Source: Nymphalis io
Taxonomy: Eukaryota; Arthropoda; Insecta; Lepidoptera; Nymphalidae
Direction: 5' to 3'
DNA: 64,000 nucleotides
Assembly (NCBI RefSeq): GCF_905147045.1
Contig: NC_065896.1
Coordinates: 397,001-461,000, forward strand
Shown here: positions 50,337 to 61,419 of the stretch, piece after piece
Position numbering within the stretch: position 1 is the first letter of the stretch
Layout of the letters: each line of letters opens with the position of its first letter
Translations under genes and position numbers: made by a program
Notes under the pieces: model-generated
Databases searched by the model: none
What the model was told of the DNA's origin: nothing
The model's input: the letters and a program-made list of their open reading frames with translations, nothing else

Positions 50337-52817
50337 AAAAAACTTATGTAAATTAATACGCCTGATCAAATCTAATAGCAAAAGTAACAGAGTGCGTTAT
50401 AGGCCTACTAGCTACAATCAATACCTAAATTTAAATATACATATTATACATATAGTCGATTCCAATAGCAGTCGAGTAAAGATAAATAAAAATCATTAAC
50501 CTTGAATTTAAACGACATCATTGGTCGTGATCTAAATAATCTGTGGTAATCATTATGGATTCGTGAAAAAATGGCGTATTGAAACTGTTATCCGAACTTT
50601 AGAAGTAAAATTAAAGTGGATATTAAGTAGTTGAGTCGAATAGGGTTGCATTATAAATAAATGTATATATTATTCGATAACTGTTTGAAGTTCATATTAT
50701 AGCAGAACTATTGGCAAATCGCATGGAATATGTAAATATAACGTTTATTTCAACTCCATCTTTAATTGGAATAGCTATACCTACTAGCAATATTAAACAT
50801 ATTAATGTAACGACACAAAATTAAACATAACCTATCTTGAAGACATTTTTAATACAATATTTATTATCTGTTTATGTAAAATCGGGGCAAATTTAGATTA
50901 TTTAGGAACAAAAATTATTATAATTATTACATGATAAGTACATCGTTGTAGATATTTTTTTATGTCGAGCAAAAAAAAATATATTCTGCTTTTTTTATTT
51001 ATTTTATAGTTATGTATAATACTAATAAGTCTTTATTTCTTCTGTATACACGAGCTTGCAGTAGAGACGAGTGTAATGATAATATAAATATTTTATAAGT
51101 TAACACAATAATTAAGAGTATGGTACCAAACTAAACGGGATAGCTTTATGACATTAGTTTTATGACATACTAACTCACTCAAAACGTTACTAACTAATGC
51201 ACCAAACTAAAATGTTTTTTTTTAATACATTACACAAATATATTATTTGTAAATAATTTACAGCATATATAATGATACCTAATGTTATCTGTAGTAAAAA
51301 AAAATGTCCTGTTAAAATAAATAATATTCTTTCGCATTTGTGTTTAAACAAAAAAACGTAAAAACTAATTGTAATTAAAAAACATGTTCTGTATTTAATG
51401 ATAACTTAAAATAACAGTAATTTAATTTTGGGGTTCAAGGATAACAAGTTTTGATCACCGTAATTAACCCACCCTTACTAACCAATTTATAATGTAAATT
51501 TGTTCTATATCGTCAAATATCTGTGTTATTCCATACTTTAAGTTCTTATTATTTAGTTATAGTTAAATATGTAGATGTAAAACATTTTATCCCTAAAATA
51601 ATCGTGCTGGAAAAAACATGAAAAAAATATAAATAATTTGACAACGATCAAGCCAATCTTTGTACTTGAAGTTGTAATATTTTTGACATATTATTTTTAC
51701 ATACCTATAAACATGCGTAAATCATGCGTAAAAAATTGCTTATACGTGCTAATATAATATGAATCAGTCATATTAAAAATACTTTTAACTATTAATAGCT
51801 TATATAATTATGATGCCTTTTTCGCAATTTTTGGATAACGATTATAAATTGGTTATCAATTATATATAACCTCAACAGTAACAACAAGAAAAGATTATTG
51901 AATTGTATAATATTGATTATAAACATCGACCACCATTGAAATAAAATGTTTTACATCTGCGTGTAGCGTAAGTTTCTAACATACTTAGATATAAAATGTA
52001 TATTTGAACTCAAGTCCAATGTACCTAACCGGTGCCAAATTCTCGTTGAAAACGACACAATTGGTTTGTAAATAGCTAACACATCTAAATTTGCTCAATT
52101 CGCATTATTTAATTTAGATATTAAATAACTATAGTGTAATGTATCAATCATTTATATCACATTATCGTTACCACTTTCATTATTTCGACGTTTCATTATT
52201 TCATTTAGTAGCGTTATTTTTTTAAGGAGTCGCGTATTCTATTGAGATTAATTAGCTAAATAAGTGTAGTTTCATTGTAAATATATTTTTAGTTTTTTAT
52301 ATTTAGGTAATTATATTTTTTATTATTATTTTTTTTAATATCATTAGTGAAGCAATGCCTTTTTCATTTGAATGTCAAATCAATAATGACAGAAGAGTGA
52401 AATCAGTGTTTAGCTTAACAGCCGCTAAGCGACCTTTATAAATAAGGCCCTTGATAATTATTAATTGGAGGAGATATATTTTTATTCAATTAATTCTGGT
52501 TAATAATAATTATAAATTATCAACAATGTATGAATATCCAGATGATTTACTTTAGTCCTTCGATACTAGTTATTTTTATCTGTATATAGAGGAAAGCAAT
52601 TATTTAATGTAAAATTTACTGCTTGTAAAGTTAATAAATATACTTTTTTATAAGGTTTTTTTTTAATTTCATAATTATAATTTCTTATAAACGTTATCTA
52701 CGTAAGACAAAAAACAAAACGGATTTTTTTTATTCCCATAGAGGACTCTTTAATTTGGTAAAAACTCAAAGGTCACTTTTATTTAAGAAAATATACATAT
52801 AAAATTAAATAAACAGC
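50337..52817. other. Intergenic region between convergent genes
   Basis: Very AT-rich with no coding frame. It contains only repeat D (52340-52455). The 3' ends of the flanking genes face each other here. Confidence 0.65.
52340..52455 (+). repeat. Three-copy repeat D
   Basis: ATTTGAATGTCAAATCAATA through AAATCAGTGTTTAGCTTAAC matches 23345-23480 and 60470-60590. Confidence 0.6.
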
Positions 52818-52823
52818 TTTATT
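52818..52823 (-). terminator. Polyadenylation signal of Cluap1
   Basis: AATAAA on the minus strand about 40 bp beyond the stop codon; a second copy lies at 52778-52783. Position and orientation fit, but usage is inferred. Confidence 0.5.
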
Positions 52824-52861
52824 TTTATAATCACAGAGATATTTTATAAAATTCATTCACA

Positions 52862-55800
52862 TTAAAACTCGTTATCGCTGAGCGCCGACGTCCTGCCCGG
52901 GTGAGCGCTCGTGATCCTCAGTTCACTCTCAGAGGAGCTGCCGAGCGAGCCCTCTGAACCTTCCCCGCCTTCCTCTCCTTGACCATTACAATGAAATAAA
53001 CATAATATAATCGCTGCACAGAATAACAAAACTTACGGTATATTATACCTTGATTTCAATCTAATTAATAAGTAATCACACACACACAAAACGAAGCAAT
53101 TACACGGTACAGCGTGACGAAATACAGCGTGAAGTTTTGAACGTACAGTGTTTACATATTTCAGCTATTTGAAATTATTGTATAATCATAATTTGTTAGA
53201 TGATTAAGTTTAAAATTTAAATTGTTTCAATGAATCATATCGAGATTAAACAAATATAACGTAAAATTGTTTACAAAGACAATATGTTAAAATGATAACG
53301 AGACTGTCCGTATAATAATCTATGCAAGCACTCACTGCGCGTGCGCGCGAGGTCGGCGTAGTCGCCGGCGCCGCCCAGCGTGCGCGTGGCGGGGCGCGGC
53401 CGCGACCAGCGCCCGCCGCCCTCGCCTGGCGCCACACGAGACTACACTTTTATTCCTTACATTTCCTCATTACCACCTCACGCTATCGCGGTCATTACAA
53501 GAGGCAAATATAAACTTATTTTTGCCACTTATAAACGCATTGCTAATCGGAGGATCGAATTCTCTCAGAGGTAAGAGTCCGTGGTTACATCTGTTATACC
53601 GACGTCACTCGCCAGTCTCGTGGTTACCACTCATGTATGTGCCGGCCAATTAATCAGAACCACAATACACCCAAAAAAAATGTTAAAATGTAATAGTTAT
53701 TAATTACACGAAAAAGATATATGTTTCGTTATGTATACTTACGAAGTAAAGCGATCATTGGCATTGTATAATGTAGTTATCGCATTTTAGTGGCACTATT
53801 CATTATCTAAATATCTTACCTATTTGTATTTATATAAATATTAGCTCTTTTTTTTTATAGAATAGGAAGGTGGACGAGCATATGGGCCACCTGATGGTAA
53901 GTGGTCACCAAACGCCCTTAGACATTGGCATTCTAAGAAATGTTAACCATCGCTTATAGCCAATGCGCCACCAACCTTGGGAACTAAGATTTTATGTCCC
54001 TTGTGCCTGTAATTACACTGGCTCACTCACCCTTCAAACCGGAACACAACAATATCAAGTATTGCTGTTTTGCGGTAGAATATCTGATGAGTGGGTGGTA
54101 CCTACCCAGACGAGCTTGCACAAAGCCCTACCACCAGTAGGTCATATACACCATCTAATAAAAAACGTATTTTTTAAAATATAATAATACAAAAATGAAT
54201 ATACCATATATCTGCGTATCGGACAGATCAGTGTCGGAGCTGGATCGGTCCAGTTCCTCCAGGGACTCCCGAGCCTGCATGCTCCCAAACGCGTGTCTTG
54301 CGTCGGGACCAGTCCCTTGACAAAAACACATCGCATTTAATCCAACACTTTAATTCTAAATGAAAATGATCATAAAGCTCATAATGATGATGATGATGAT
54401 GGAGTAATGATTGGATATCATGTAGTAATGTTGATGACTTCCTGATTCGAGTCACAGCAGCAATGTTTAACGGAGACTAACTAATTACGCATACATTCCG
54501 AGAGACGCGAGAAACCTCGCTACATTTTCTTCACGGGCACGTCTTAAATTCGTAACATCTATTATACACTTAACGACATAGACACATAATTTACCAGCGG
54601 TCTTGATTCGGAGCCTAGTCCGAGGTCTCGTGGCTGGACGTGGCTGCTTCGCAGGCTCCTTGCTTTCGTCGCTAGAATCCATATCGTCTGAAAGATAAAA
54701 TATATTAACAACCATTATTAAAATACTTCTTCGTTTTTACATATTATGTTCAAACAAAAATAACCTGAGTCACTGAGCTTCCCGAGAACATCTTCAGCTT
54801 CATATTTATGAATTAATTGCATGATTGCCGCTTGCTGTTCTTCAGCAGCCTGAAAATAAGCAAAGGACTGCTTCAGCTTTGAGAAGTTAGAGCAAATCTA
54901 TGGAAATCTAAAGAACTCAAAAATGTATATAAATACACACCCTGTTAAAGATCACATACTATGTATTTACGAATTATTGGCAATATTTAAGATGGGATAC
55001 AACAATGTAAATAACTCAGAAATATCTTAAATCTTCTGACAAACCTCAGCCTGAGCAGTCTCTAGCAAACTGAGCTGGTGTTTGAGCGACTCCACGCAGC
55101 GGTAGCGCACCACGTACTGCTCCCACAGATGTTCTATTTCCCCCTCAAGGGCATTAAGCTCGCTTTGATATGCAGGTCTAAAATTGTTACCTTTTAGTCA
55201 GATATAGGAAGAATGTATTTAATAAAAAGTCTTCATGATATTAAATCGCATGTACTCGGTACATAGTTACTTAAGCAAAGCTTTCAGAGAACATTAAAAT
55301 TTCGACAAATGAAATGTATGCCTCGTAGATGATGACGACGACTGCGGAGGTTGTGGTATATTGAAATTTCATATAATGTTTTTTGCCTCAGGTACCAAAC
55401 TTCTTACTTGATCTTTTGCACTGTATGCAATCTCTTCTCCGCCCGCTGCAGCTCAGCCCGGCGTCGCTCCAACTTCGCGTCTAGCGCTGCCTCGCTGGAC
55501 GCCACGTTGTCTATCTGTTCGCGCACGGCGGCCACTTGACCAGCCACTGACTCCACCGCACGATTAAGAGCTGCTTCCAACGAGGACATGTCCAAAGGAC
55601 GAGAAAGTGCTTTGTCACGATGCTCCTGTTCAAAAATAACAGTAAACTGTTGCCATTTCCGACCTTTAATCAAGTAGATAAGGATCATTTTAGAACGGCC
55701 ATTTAGCAAATTCAGCGTTACGTTTTACCGATATGTAGTGTATTTATAATTATACATAAATATCTTAAAATATTAAATGAGCCCGTTCGCAGATATCACA

Positions 55801-56755
55801 GTCATATATTTGGTTAATTATTTATTTGTACCTTATTTTCAGGTTCCTTAGCCAACAGATCGTACAGGAAAGCACCTTGAGCTGTGATATCTGTGGCCAA
55901 TCCTCGAGCTTGCTTTACTTCTCCAACCTGCCAATACGCCAACGTTGATAAAACGTCCAATACACAATTGTGTTTCATTCACAAAATACTTACTCTAGTA
56001 CTTATATCATACACTATTGGATTCGAGTCACTGTGTTGATCATCTTGGTTTGGCGTATCTAGAGCCGATCGTAGAAGATTAGCTACTTTAAGAAGTTCGC
56101 GCACAGCCCATCCATCTGCTCCATAAATCTTTTTACCGTTGAGCTTAAGATTTGCCCGCGAGTGCTAGAACAGTAAGAACAAAACAAAGTTTAGGTTTCC
56201 AAAAACAGTACCAATTACACGAACTTTCAAATATTTAAAAAACCAATTTTGTGTTGCAACTATATTAACGCGTACACATACAAATTGTACATAATTTACT
56301 AACAAACAGTTCAGTAGCGTGGGTGACCATAGCGACCCGCTCTTCAACAGAATCCTTTCCACCAGCCAATGTCGCATCCGGTTCGATTCTCGCTGCGAGC
56401 CACCTCAGACAGGACTCCATCAGCTCCCAGTTAGGATTGCGGAAACTTTCCAATGAAATTTGACGAGGGAAGCCTAGTGCTCGCATTGCTTCGCTAAAAT
56501 CTGAATATAATAATGTTAAAAACAAATACATTTATGTAAAACGGGACGAGATGACTCAGTGAATAGATCGCCTGGATCTTTATTTAAGATCGCGAGTTCT
56601 TAATTTTTGTTTATGTATAATACATCATGTACTCGGCATATCTAAAAGAATAGCCAGGATTTCGGAGCTAATATAACTATACTTATAATAGTAATTAAGT
56701 TGCCATTAGACATGACTTACGACTAATACTTACTTCTTAAATCTCTGTACGACAT
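52862..56755 (-). CDS. Cluap1: Clusterin-associated protein 1 / IFT38 (qilin), complete 11-exon gene
   Basis: IFT38 is a component of intraflagellar transport complex B, needed to build cilia. Minus-strand exons: 56755-56734, 56500-56304, 56164-55994, 55927-55832, 55625-55408, 55177-55045, 54849-54765, 54687-54595, 54315-54205, 53425-53336, 52977-52862. Lengths sum to 1332 nt, 443 residues plus stop, with matching phases throughout. Human CLUAP1 is about 413. The N-terminus (MSYRDLRNFSEAMRALGFPR) and the following SLESFRNPNW match the family's CH-like domain, which covers roughly residues 1-150. Residues 163-300 are charged and heptad-like, fitting the coiled coil that binds other IFT-B subunits. 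The C-terminus is acidic/basic and disordered and ends LSDNEF, like the family's SDNDF end. An X-box lies 80 bp upstream. Intron 9 carries a family B repeat. Confidence 0.95.
53857..54133 (+). repeat. Family B repeat, full-length, young, in Cluap1 intron 9
   Basis: Oligo-T then ATAGAATAGGAAGGTGGACG through CACAAAGCCCTACCACCAG. It lies antisense in the intron between the exons ending 53425 and beginning 54205, leaving about 70 bp to the nearest donor. Confidence 0.88.
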
Positions 56756-56834
56756 TTTTTTAATAAAAAGTGTATTTATCCTAATTAAGAGTGTAGAATA
56801 AATTTATTCGAATATCGAGGTTGTTTATTTTTGC

Positions 56835-56848
56835 GTTTCTATGGTAAC
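56835..56848. promoter_or_regulatory. RFX X-box upstream of Cluap1
   Basis: GTTTCTATGGTAAC fits the X-box consensus RYYNYY-N(1-3)-RRNRAC at every position with a 2-bp spacer. It lies 80 bp upstream of the Cluap1 start codon. RFX factors (DAF-19, Drosophila Rfx) bind such sites within the first hundred or so bases of many ciliary genes, so position and partner gene both support function. Confidence 0.82.
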
Positions 56849-57427
56849 AGACGAGTAATAGATTCGACAATGCTTTATATGGCTTGCCAGACTAAAAAAA
56901 AGCAAAAACTAACCACAAGGTTAAGAATTGTTAGATTAATATTTCTTAGTAGAAGCGGAAAAAAATAGCCAGCTTTTCGTTTTTAATTCTATTAAAATCT
57001 ATTTATACACCTGTAAAACCTCTGGTACCTAAATCACAGTACAAAGTAGTCAATTTTTAACAGTAGAACTACTGGTGAGTGGGTACCATCCATAACCCTA
57101 AGCAAAGGCCTACTACTGATTCATTAATACTATGTTTGGTCATCTTTTCTTTGATAAGTTATCTTAATAATCGATCTTTACGGATTAAAATACACAGATA
57201 ATAAGTAAAGAGAAAATAAACATAGATAATTAGATATTTGATCCGATCTGAAGTAAATAATTTAGAAACAATCAACATATATGAATGCAATTTTTAATTT
57301 AAATATTCTTCCATTCTAAATACTTTCATGGGGATACTTTTCAACTACTGCTATTATTTATTAATACGTTTATGCATATATTTTACTAAAAATTACATCT
57401 GACGAACCAGCCTTTTAAGCAAGCACG

Positions 57428-57435
57428 CTACAAAT
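57428..57435. repeat. Left 8-bp target site duplication of the hAT element
   Basis: CTACAAAT, repeated exactly at 60126-60133 just outside the opposite terminus. Confidence 0.93.
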
Positions 57436-57451
57436 TAGTGTTGTAAAAATT

Positions 57452-57596
57452 AGCGCTGAGCGTCGAGGGTCGAGCGCTGAGTCGACGCTGTTGAGCGTTC
57501 AACGCTCGAGCGTTAGACGCTCGAGCGTTTAAGACTCGTGAGCGTTGATGACTCGGAGCCTAGCGCTCGAGTTGCGCGCTTGAGCTTCGAAGCGTT
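57452..57596. repeat. Left subterminal repeat array of the hAT element
   Basis: GAGCG occurs six times and CGCTC three times in 145 bp, often as GCTCGAGCG palindromes. Subterminal short repeats are known transposase-binding sites in other hAT elements; binding here is inferred. Confidence 0.8.
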
Positions 57597-57776
57597 TTTA
57601 TTTATAGGGAGGGTAAAATCAAAATTATTTTATGAAAGGGCATTCTTTAGTTATTGTGACGTGTAAATGCCTATGTACTTTAAATGACGACACGACACGT
57701 AACAAAATTCATTTTCATCGACATATAATCGTTTTTGCTATAATTTATCATTATTTTGTTTTTAAAATCGTTCATA

Positions 57777-59620
57777 ATGTCGAGTGTTGCCCATGAAATG
57801 GAACATGATAGCGATATCATTAGTGATAGTGAGAATGGACGAGACGACATGGAAGTTAGTGATGAACTGAGAGATTTATCTAAGTGCGAAAAAAGTATCA
57901 ACAGTTGGAAATGGGTTAACTTTAAAACCATCGCGGGTCGTGTTTCATGTAAAATATGTAACAGAAGTTTTTCACTGAAGACCTCCACTTCCATACTTAA
58001 AAGACATACGTCGCAGCATACGACTACCAATTCTTCAGATCCAGATGCAAGCATTGCAAGCACATCTCTTTGTTCTCCACGTCAGCCAAGTAACTCCTTG
58101 TTAGGAAAACGAAAATTTGGTACGAAACATTCAGACTACGATATGCTTTTGAAAAATTTTGTAATACACGGAAACCATTCATTACACATAGTTGAAGAAG
58201 AACACTTTCAGAAATTGATATCTACATTCAATGGAAATTATACCCTACCATCTCGTTACAAATTGACTAAAAGTATTCAAAATTTATTTAAAGAGAAGAA
58301 AATTGATGTAATTAATTTCATCAAGTCATCTAAGCATAAACTGTCACTCACTTTTGATTTTTGGACATCAGTTACGAATAAACCTTACATAGTAATTACT
58401 GCACATTTTATAACTAATGAGAGCCAACTGATTTCTATGATAATTGAATTTGATATAATACCATACTCTCATCAAAGTGAACAAGTCTTGCAAAAGATTA
58501 TTCAAATATTTTCCGATTATTCTTTAAAAGACAAAATAATGTGCATAACAACAGATAATGATGCAACAAACGTAAAATGTATTAACCTCTTAAAACTCTT
58601 TCACGAAGAATATAAAGATGTGGTCCATGTAAGATTCCTGGCTCATGTGCTCAATTTAGTGGTTAAAAAAGGCGTTAATGAAGTTGAATCAATTATATCT
58701 GCGGTCTCAAATCTAGTGAAATATATAACCCTTTCACCTAAAAGAAAGCAAGTTTACGAAGAATGCTGCATTTTGCTGAACGTAAAAAAATTAGATCTTA
58801 TAAAAGATTGTCCCACGCGATGGAACTCCACATTTTTAATGTTGGAAAGAGCTTATTCGATGAAAACGGTATTAGATTATATGTGTTCAGAAAAAACAGA
58901 TTTCAATGCAAATTTCATTCAGAATTGGGATGACATAAAAGCCATTTTTTACAGCCTTTCTATGAAGCCACAGTAATGTTATCTATACATGAATATCCAA
59001 GTATATATTATGTTTTCCCAATTGTAGATTCTCTACGGAGTCATATAAATAACTTTCGAGATGTTGATATATTAAAAGATTGTGCTAAAGCAATGATAAA
59101 CAAGTTAAATGAATACTCTTCAAAAATTCAAATTGATCTTACTGAAATTGCAACCATCTTAGATCCCCGTTTAAATAATAATTTCTTTATGAATAAAGGT
59201 AATCCAGAACCTTTAAACAAACTAAAGCAACTTTATCTCGATAAATATTACATATCACCATTATCTCAAGACGATATGTTAGACGAGAAAATTTCTTCAG
59301 ATGTTCAGATCAAGAAATCTTTTTTTTTCTTCAATATATAAACAAAAATCTGATAGGAGATATAGAGATGAGATTGAAATTTATTTAAACTCGTCAATTG
59401 AACCTGAAAGCACAAATGTTATGATGTGGTGGAAAAATAAAGAATCTGCATTGCCTAACTTAACTAAAATGGCATATGAAATTTTGTCTGTTCCAAGTAC
59501 AAGTGTGCCAAGTGAGGTAGCATTTTCAAAAGCAGGCCTCATCATATCTAAAAGAAGAAACAGATTGAGCAATAAAAAATTCAAGCCTGTATGTGTCTTT
59601 CCTCATGGTTAAAAAAGAGT
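57777..59620 (+). pseudogene. hAT transposase, disrupted by frameshifts
   Basis: The first segment (57777-58976, 399 codons from the first ATG) has an acidic N-terminus, a BED-type zinc finger (C58-x2-C61, H77-x3-H81), then the RNase-H-like core. The core shows LTFDFWTS (first catalytic Asp), ITTDNDATNVKC (second Asp) and CPTRWNSTF. The frame then shifts near the T run at 58945-58950. Coding resumes in a second frame with PFYEATVMLS and ILDPRLNNN, shifts again at the T9 run 59320-59328, and continues through the C-terminal dimerisation block (MMWWKNKE, PSTSVPSEVAFSKAG). A third shift near 59590 hides the usual ending. No single frame encodes a full enzyme. Flanking control signals were not identified. 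Confidence 0.93.
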
Positions 59621-59924
59621 ATTTAAGATTTTCTAATCATAGATCATAGTTTATACTAAACGGGCTGGACGGCGGCCGATTGAGTTGATAATAAAAATAT
59701 CTAAATGTAAAGAATATCACATTTTTTGTTTTGTTTAATAATTACGTAAAATTTGTTAAATTAATGGTTATTTTTTTTTTCATTTTGATCAATAAATAAG
59801 GTTTTCACAAATAATGCTATATGTGTCTGTTATAAATATTATAAATATATACATAAAGACAACCCCAGAAGTATTAAGAAGTAGTTACAAATAAACTAAT
59901 TTGTTCTTCGTATACTTTGTAAAT

Positions 59925-60114
59925 TCTGGCGCTCGAGCGCGAGTCGAGCGTTGAGTTCCGCGCTAAAATTGAGCTTTTTTATATAAACGCTCAAGCCAGC
60001 GCTCGAGCGTTGGGGAAACGGCTCGAGGCTTACGAAGCTGCTCGATTGTCGACTCGAGCACTTTTAAACTGCTCGAGCGTTGACTCGGGCGTTATAGCTC
60101 CGACTCGAGCGTAT
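59925..60114. repeat. Right subterminal repeat array of the hAT element
   Basis: GAGCG occurs five times, several in GCTCGAGCG or ACTCGAGCG contexts, mirroring the left array. An open frame crossing into the flank has no coding character. Confidence 0.8.
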
Positions 60115-60125
60115 TTACAACACTA

Positions 60126-60133
60126 CTACAAAT
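60126..60133. repeat. Right 8-bp target site duplication of the hAT element
   Basis: CTACAAAT, identical to 57428-57435. Confidence 0.93.
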
Positions 60134-60469
60134 ATGTTTTTCTACAACGTACCGAAGTAAAAGTGAATATTATTTACATAATCGAAAATCGATCGACTAA
60201 AAGACGCTCATACGTTAATCACGTTACAGATAAACACATACACACACGATTATAAGTAAGTTGACGTAATTTATTCTAAACCGACTAACGAGTCAAAACT
60301 AAATGTATATTTATTCTAATTATACATTATAGAAAGCTATAATACACAATTAAAATTTACTTACATATACCTTTAGTGATTGAGTGATGGTGAGATGAAC
60401 TGTCCTAACCTTTCTTAGGTTATTAGTCAACGTGCATTGATTCATACGCATAAACTTTACGTTTCGTGA

Positions 60470-60590
60470 TTAGTTAAACAATGCCGTGTCTTCTTCTTTC
60501 GAACTTTAAATCAATAATGGCAGAAAGAGATAAATCAGTGTTTATCTAATCACCCTCTAAACAATTTATAAGTAAGGCCGATAGAGACCA
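60470..60590 (+). repeat. Three-copy repeat D
   Basis: AACAATGCCGTGTCTTCTTC, then AAATCAATAATGGCAGAAAG, as in 23345-23480. Confidence 0.6.
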
Positions 60591-60599
60591 ACACGTAAA

Positions 60600-60991
60600 A
60601 GCATTCTTACACTGGAAAGGTAAATAGCGTCGTAGCTAGGGCCCGTCAGGGCGGGCCTGGCCTCCCGGAGACCCACTTAAAGACACAGCCTCTAGGCCGC
60701 CATGTCAAATACACACACAATTAAAACATCATACTAAAATAAATAATATAAACTTTCAAGGATTGACACTGTATTTAACATATATATAAAAAAATATATG
60801 CTGACACCTAACAAATGTATTTGTCCATACATTAATTTATTAATATTATCTAGTTAGCATAAGTGGCAACGCCGTTGTAATTAGATGTAAATAAAATAAA
60901 ATAAATAAATTAAAAATAACAATGAAATGCTATTTATAAATAAAAAAAATAATAAAAAACAAAAGCTAAAATTAATTATTTATTTTTATTA
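60600..60991. other. Intergenic region downstream of ICT1
   Basis: A GC-rich patch at 60625-60710 (GCTAGGGCCCGTCAGGGCGG) resembles retrotransposon debris, with a weaker echo near 28725. The rest is AT-rich. Minus-strand AATAAA hexamers near 60985 could polyadenylate ICT1. Confidence 0.45.
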
Positions 60992-61001
60992 ATAAGTCTA
61001 C

Positions 61002-61419
61002 AATCTAATCCTTATTATAATTTAAATTGGGCACACCCAACAGTAATTGTAATTTAAACGAGTCATTATAATCTGACCATTGATCTGACCATTTTATATA
61101 CTACTTTCAGTAAAATTTGTATATTTTATTGAATTAAGTTTACACACTATATATCATTTAAATTACAAAAACTGTTGTCACCATTTTGATAAAACTCTTC
61201 AAAATGGTATCTACCAAGCTGAATTCATAGTAAACGACAAAACCGACAGAATAATTTTGTAAGATGTTTATCTCTTTGTTATTACTATGTTAGTAACCAG
61301 TTTCACTTGTTTATATTACAAGTGAAAACTATATCAATAGTAAAGTAATATTGTAGAAATCATTCTGTCGTTTGAATCCAGTTGGTATTTAAATGTATGC
61401 CCAATTTAATAAAAAAATC
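61002..61419. mobile_element. Candidate inverted-repeat insertion at the ICT1 stop codon
   Basis: TTAAATTGGGCACAC near the left and its inverted partner GTATGCCCAATTTAA near the right bracket the segment. An inner inverted pair (CCGACAGAAT near 61243, ATTCTGTCG near 61362) surrounds a stem GTTTCACTTGT/ACAAGTGAAAAC. ATAAGTCTAC stands directly on both sides (60992-61001 and 61420-61429). Exact ends are uncertain and no transposase is present. Confidence 0.5.

Larger units (their letters stand above)
57436..60125 (+). mobile_element. Full-length hAT-superfamily DNA transposon
   Basis: A 2690-bp element with 12-bp perfect terminal inverted repeats (TAGTGTTGTAAA at the left, TTTACAACACTA at the right) and an 8-bp target duplication, the length expected for hAT insertions. 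It encodes a BED-finger transposase (frameshifted, listed separately), and both subterminal regions are GC-rich clusters of GAGCG/CTCGAG words. It lies between Cluap1 and ICT1. The intact ends could still be moved by a transposase made elsewhere. Confidence 0.95.

Noticed and set aside
57756..57776. Transposase start upstream of 57777
   Set aside because: The upstream frame extension begins at a TTG; the first ATG at 57777 is the more likely eukaryotic start.
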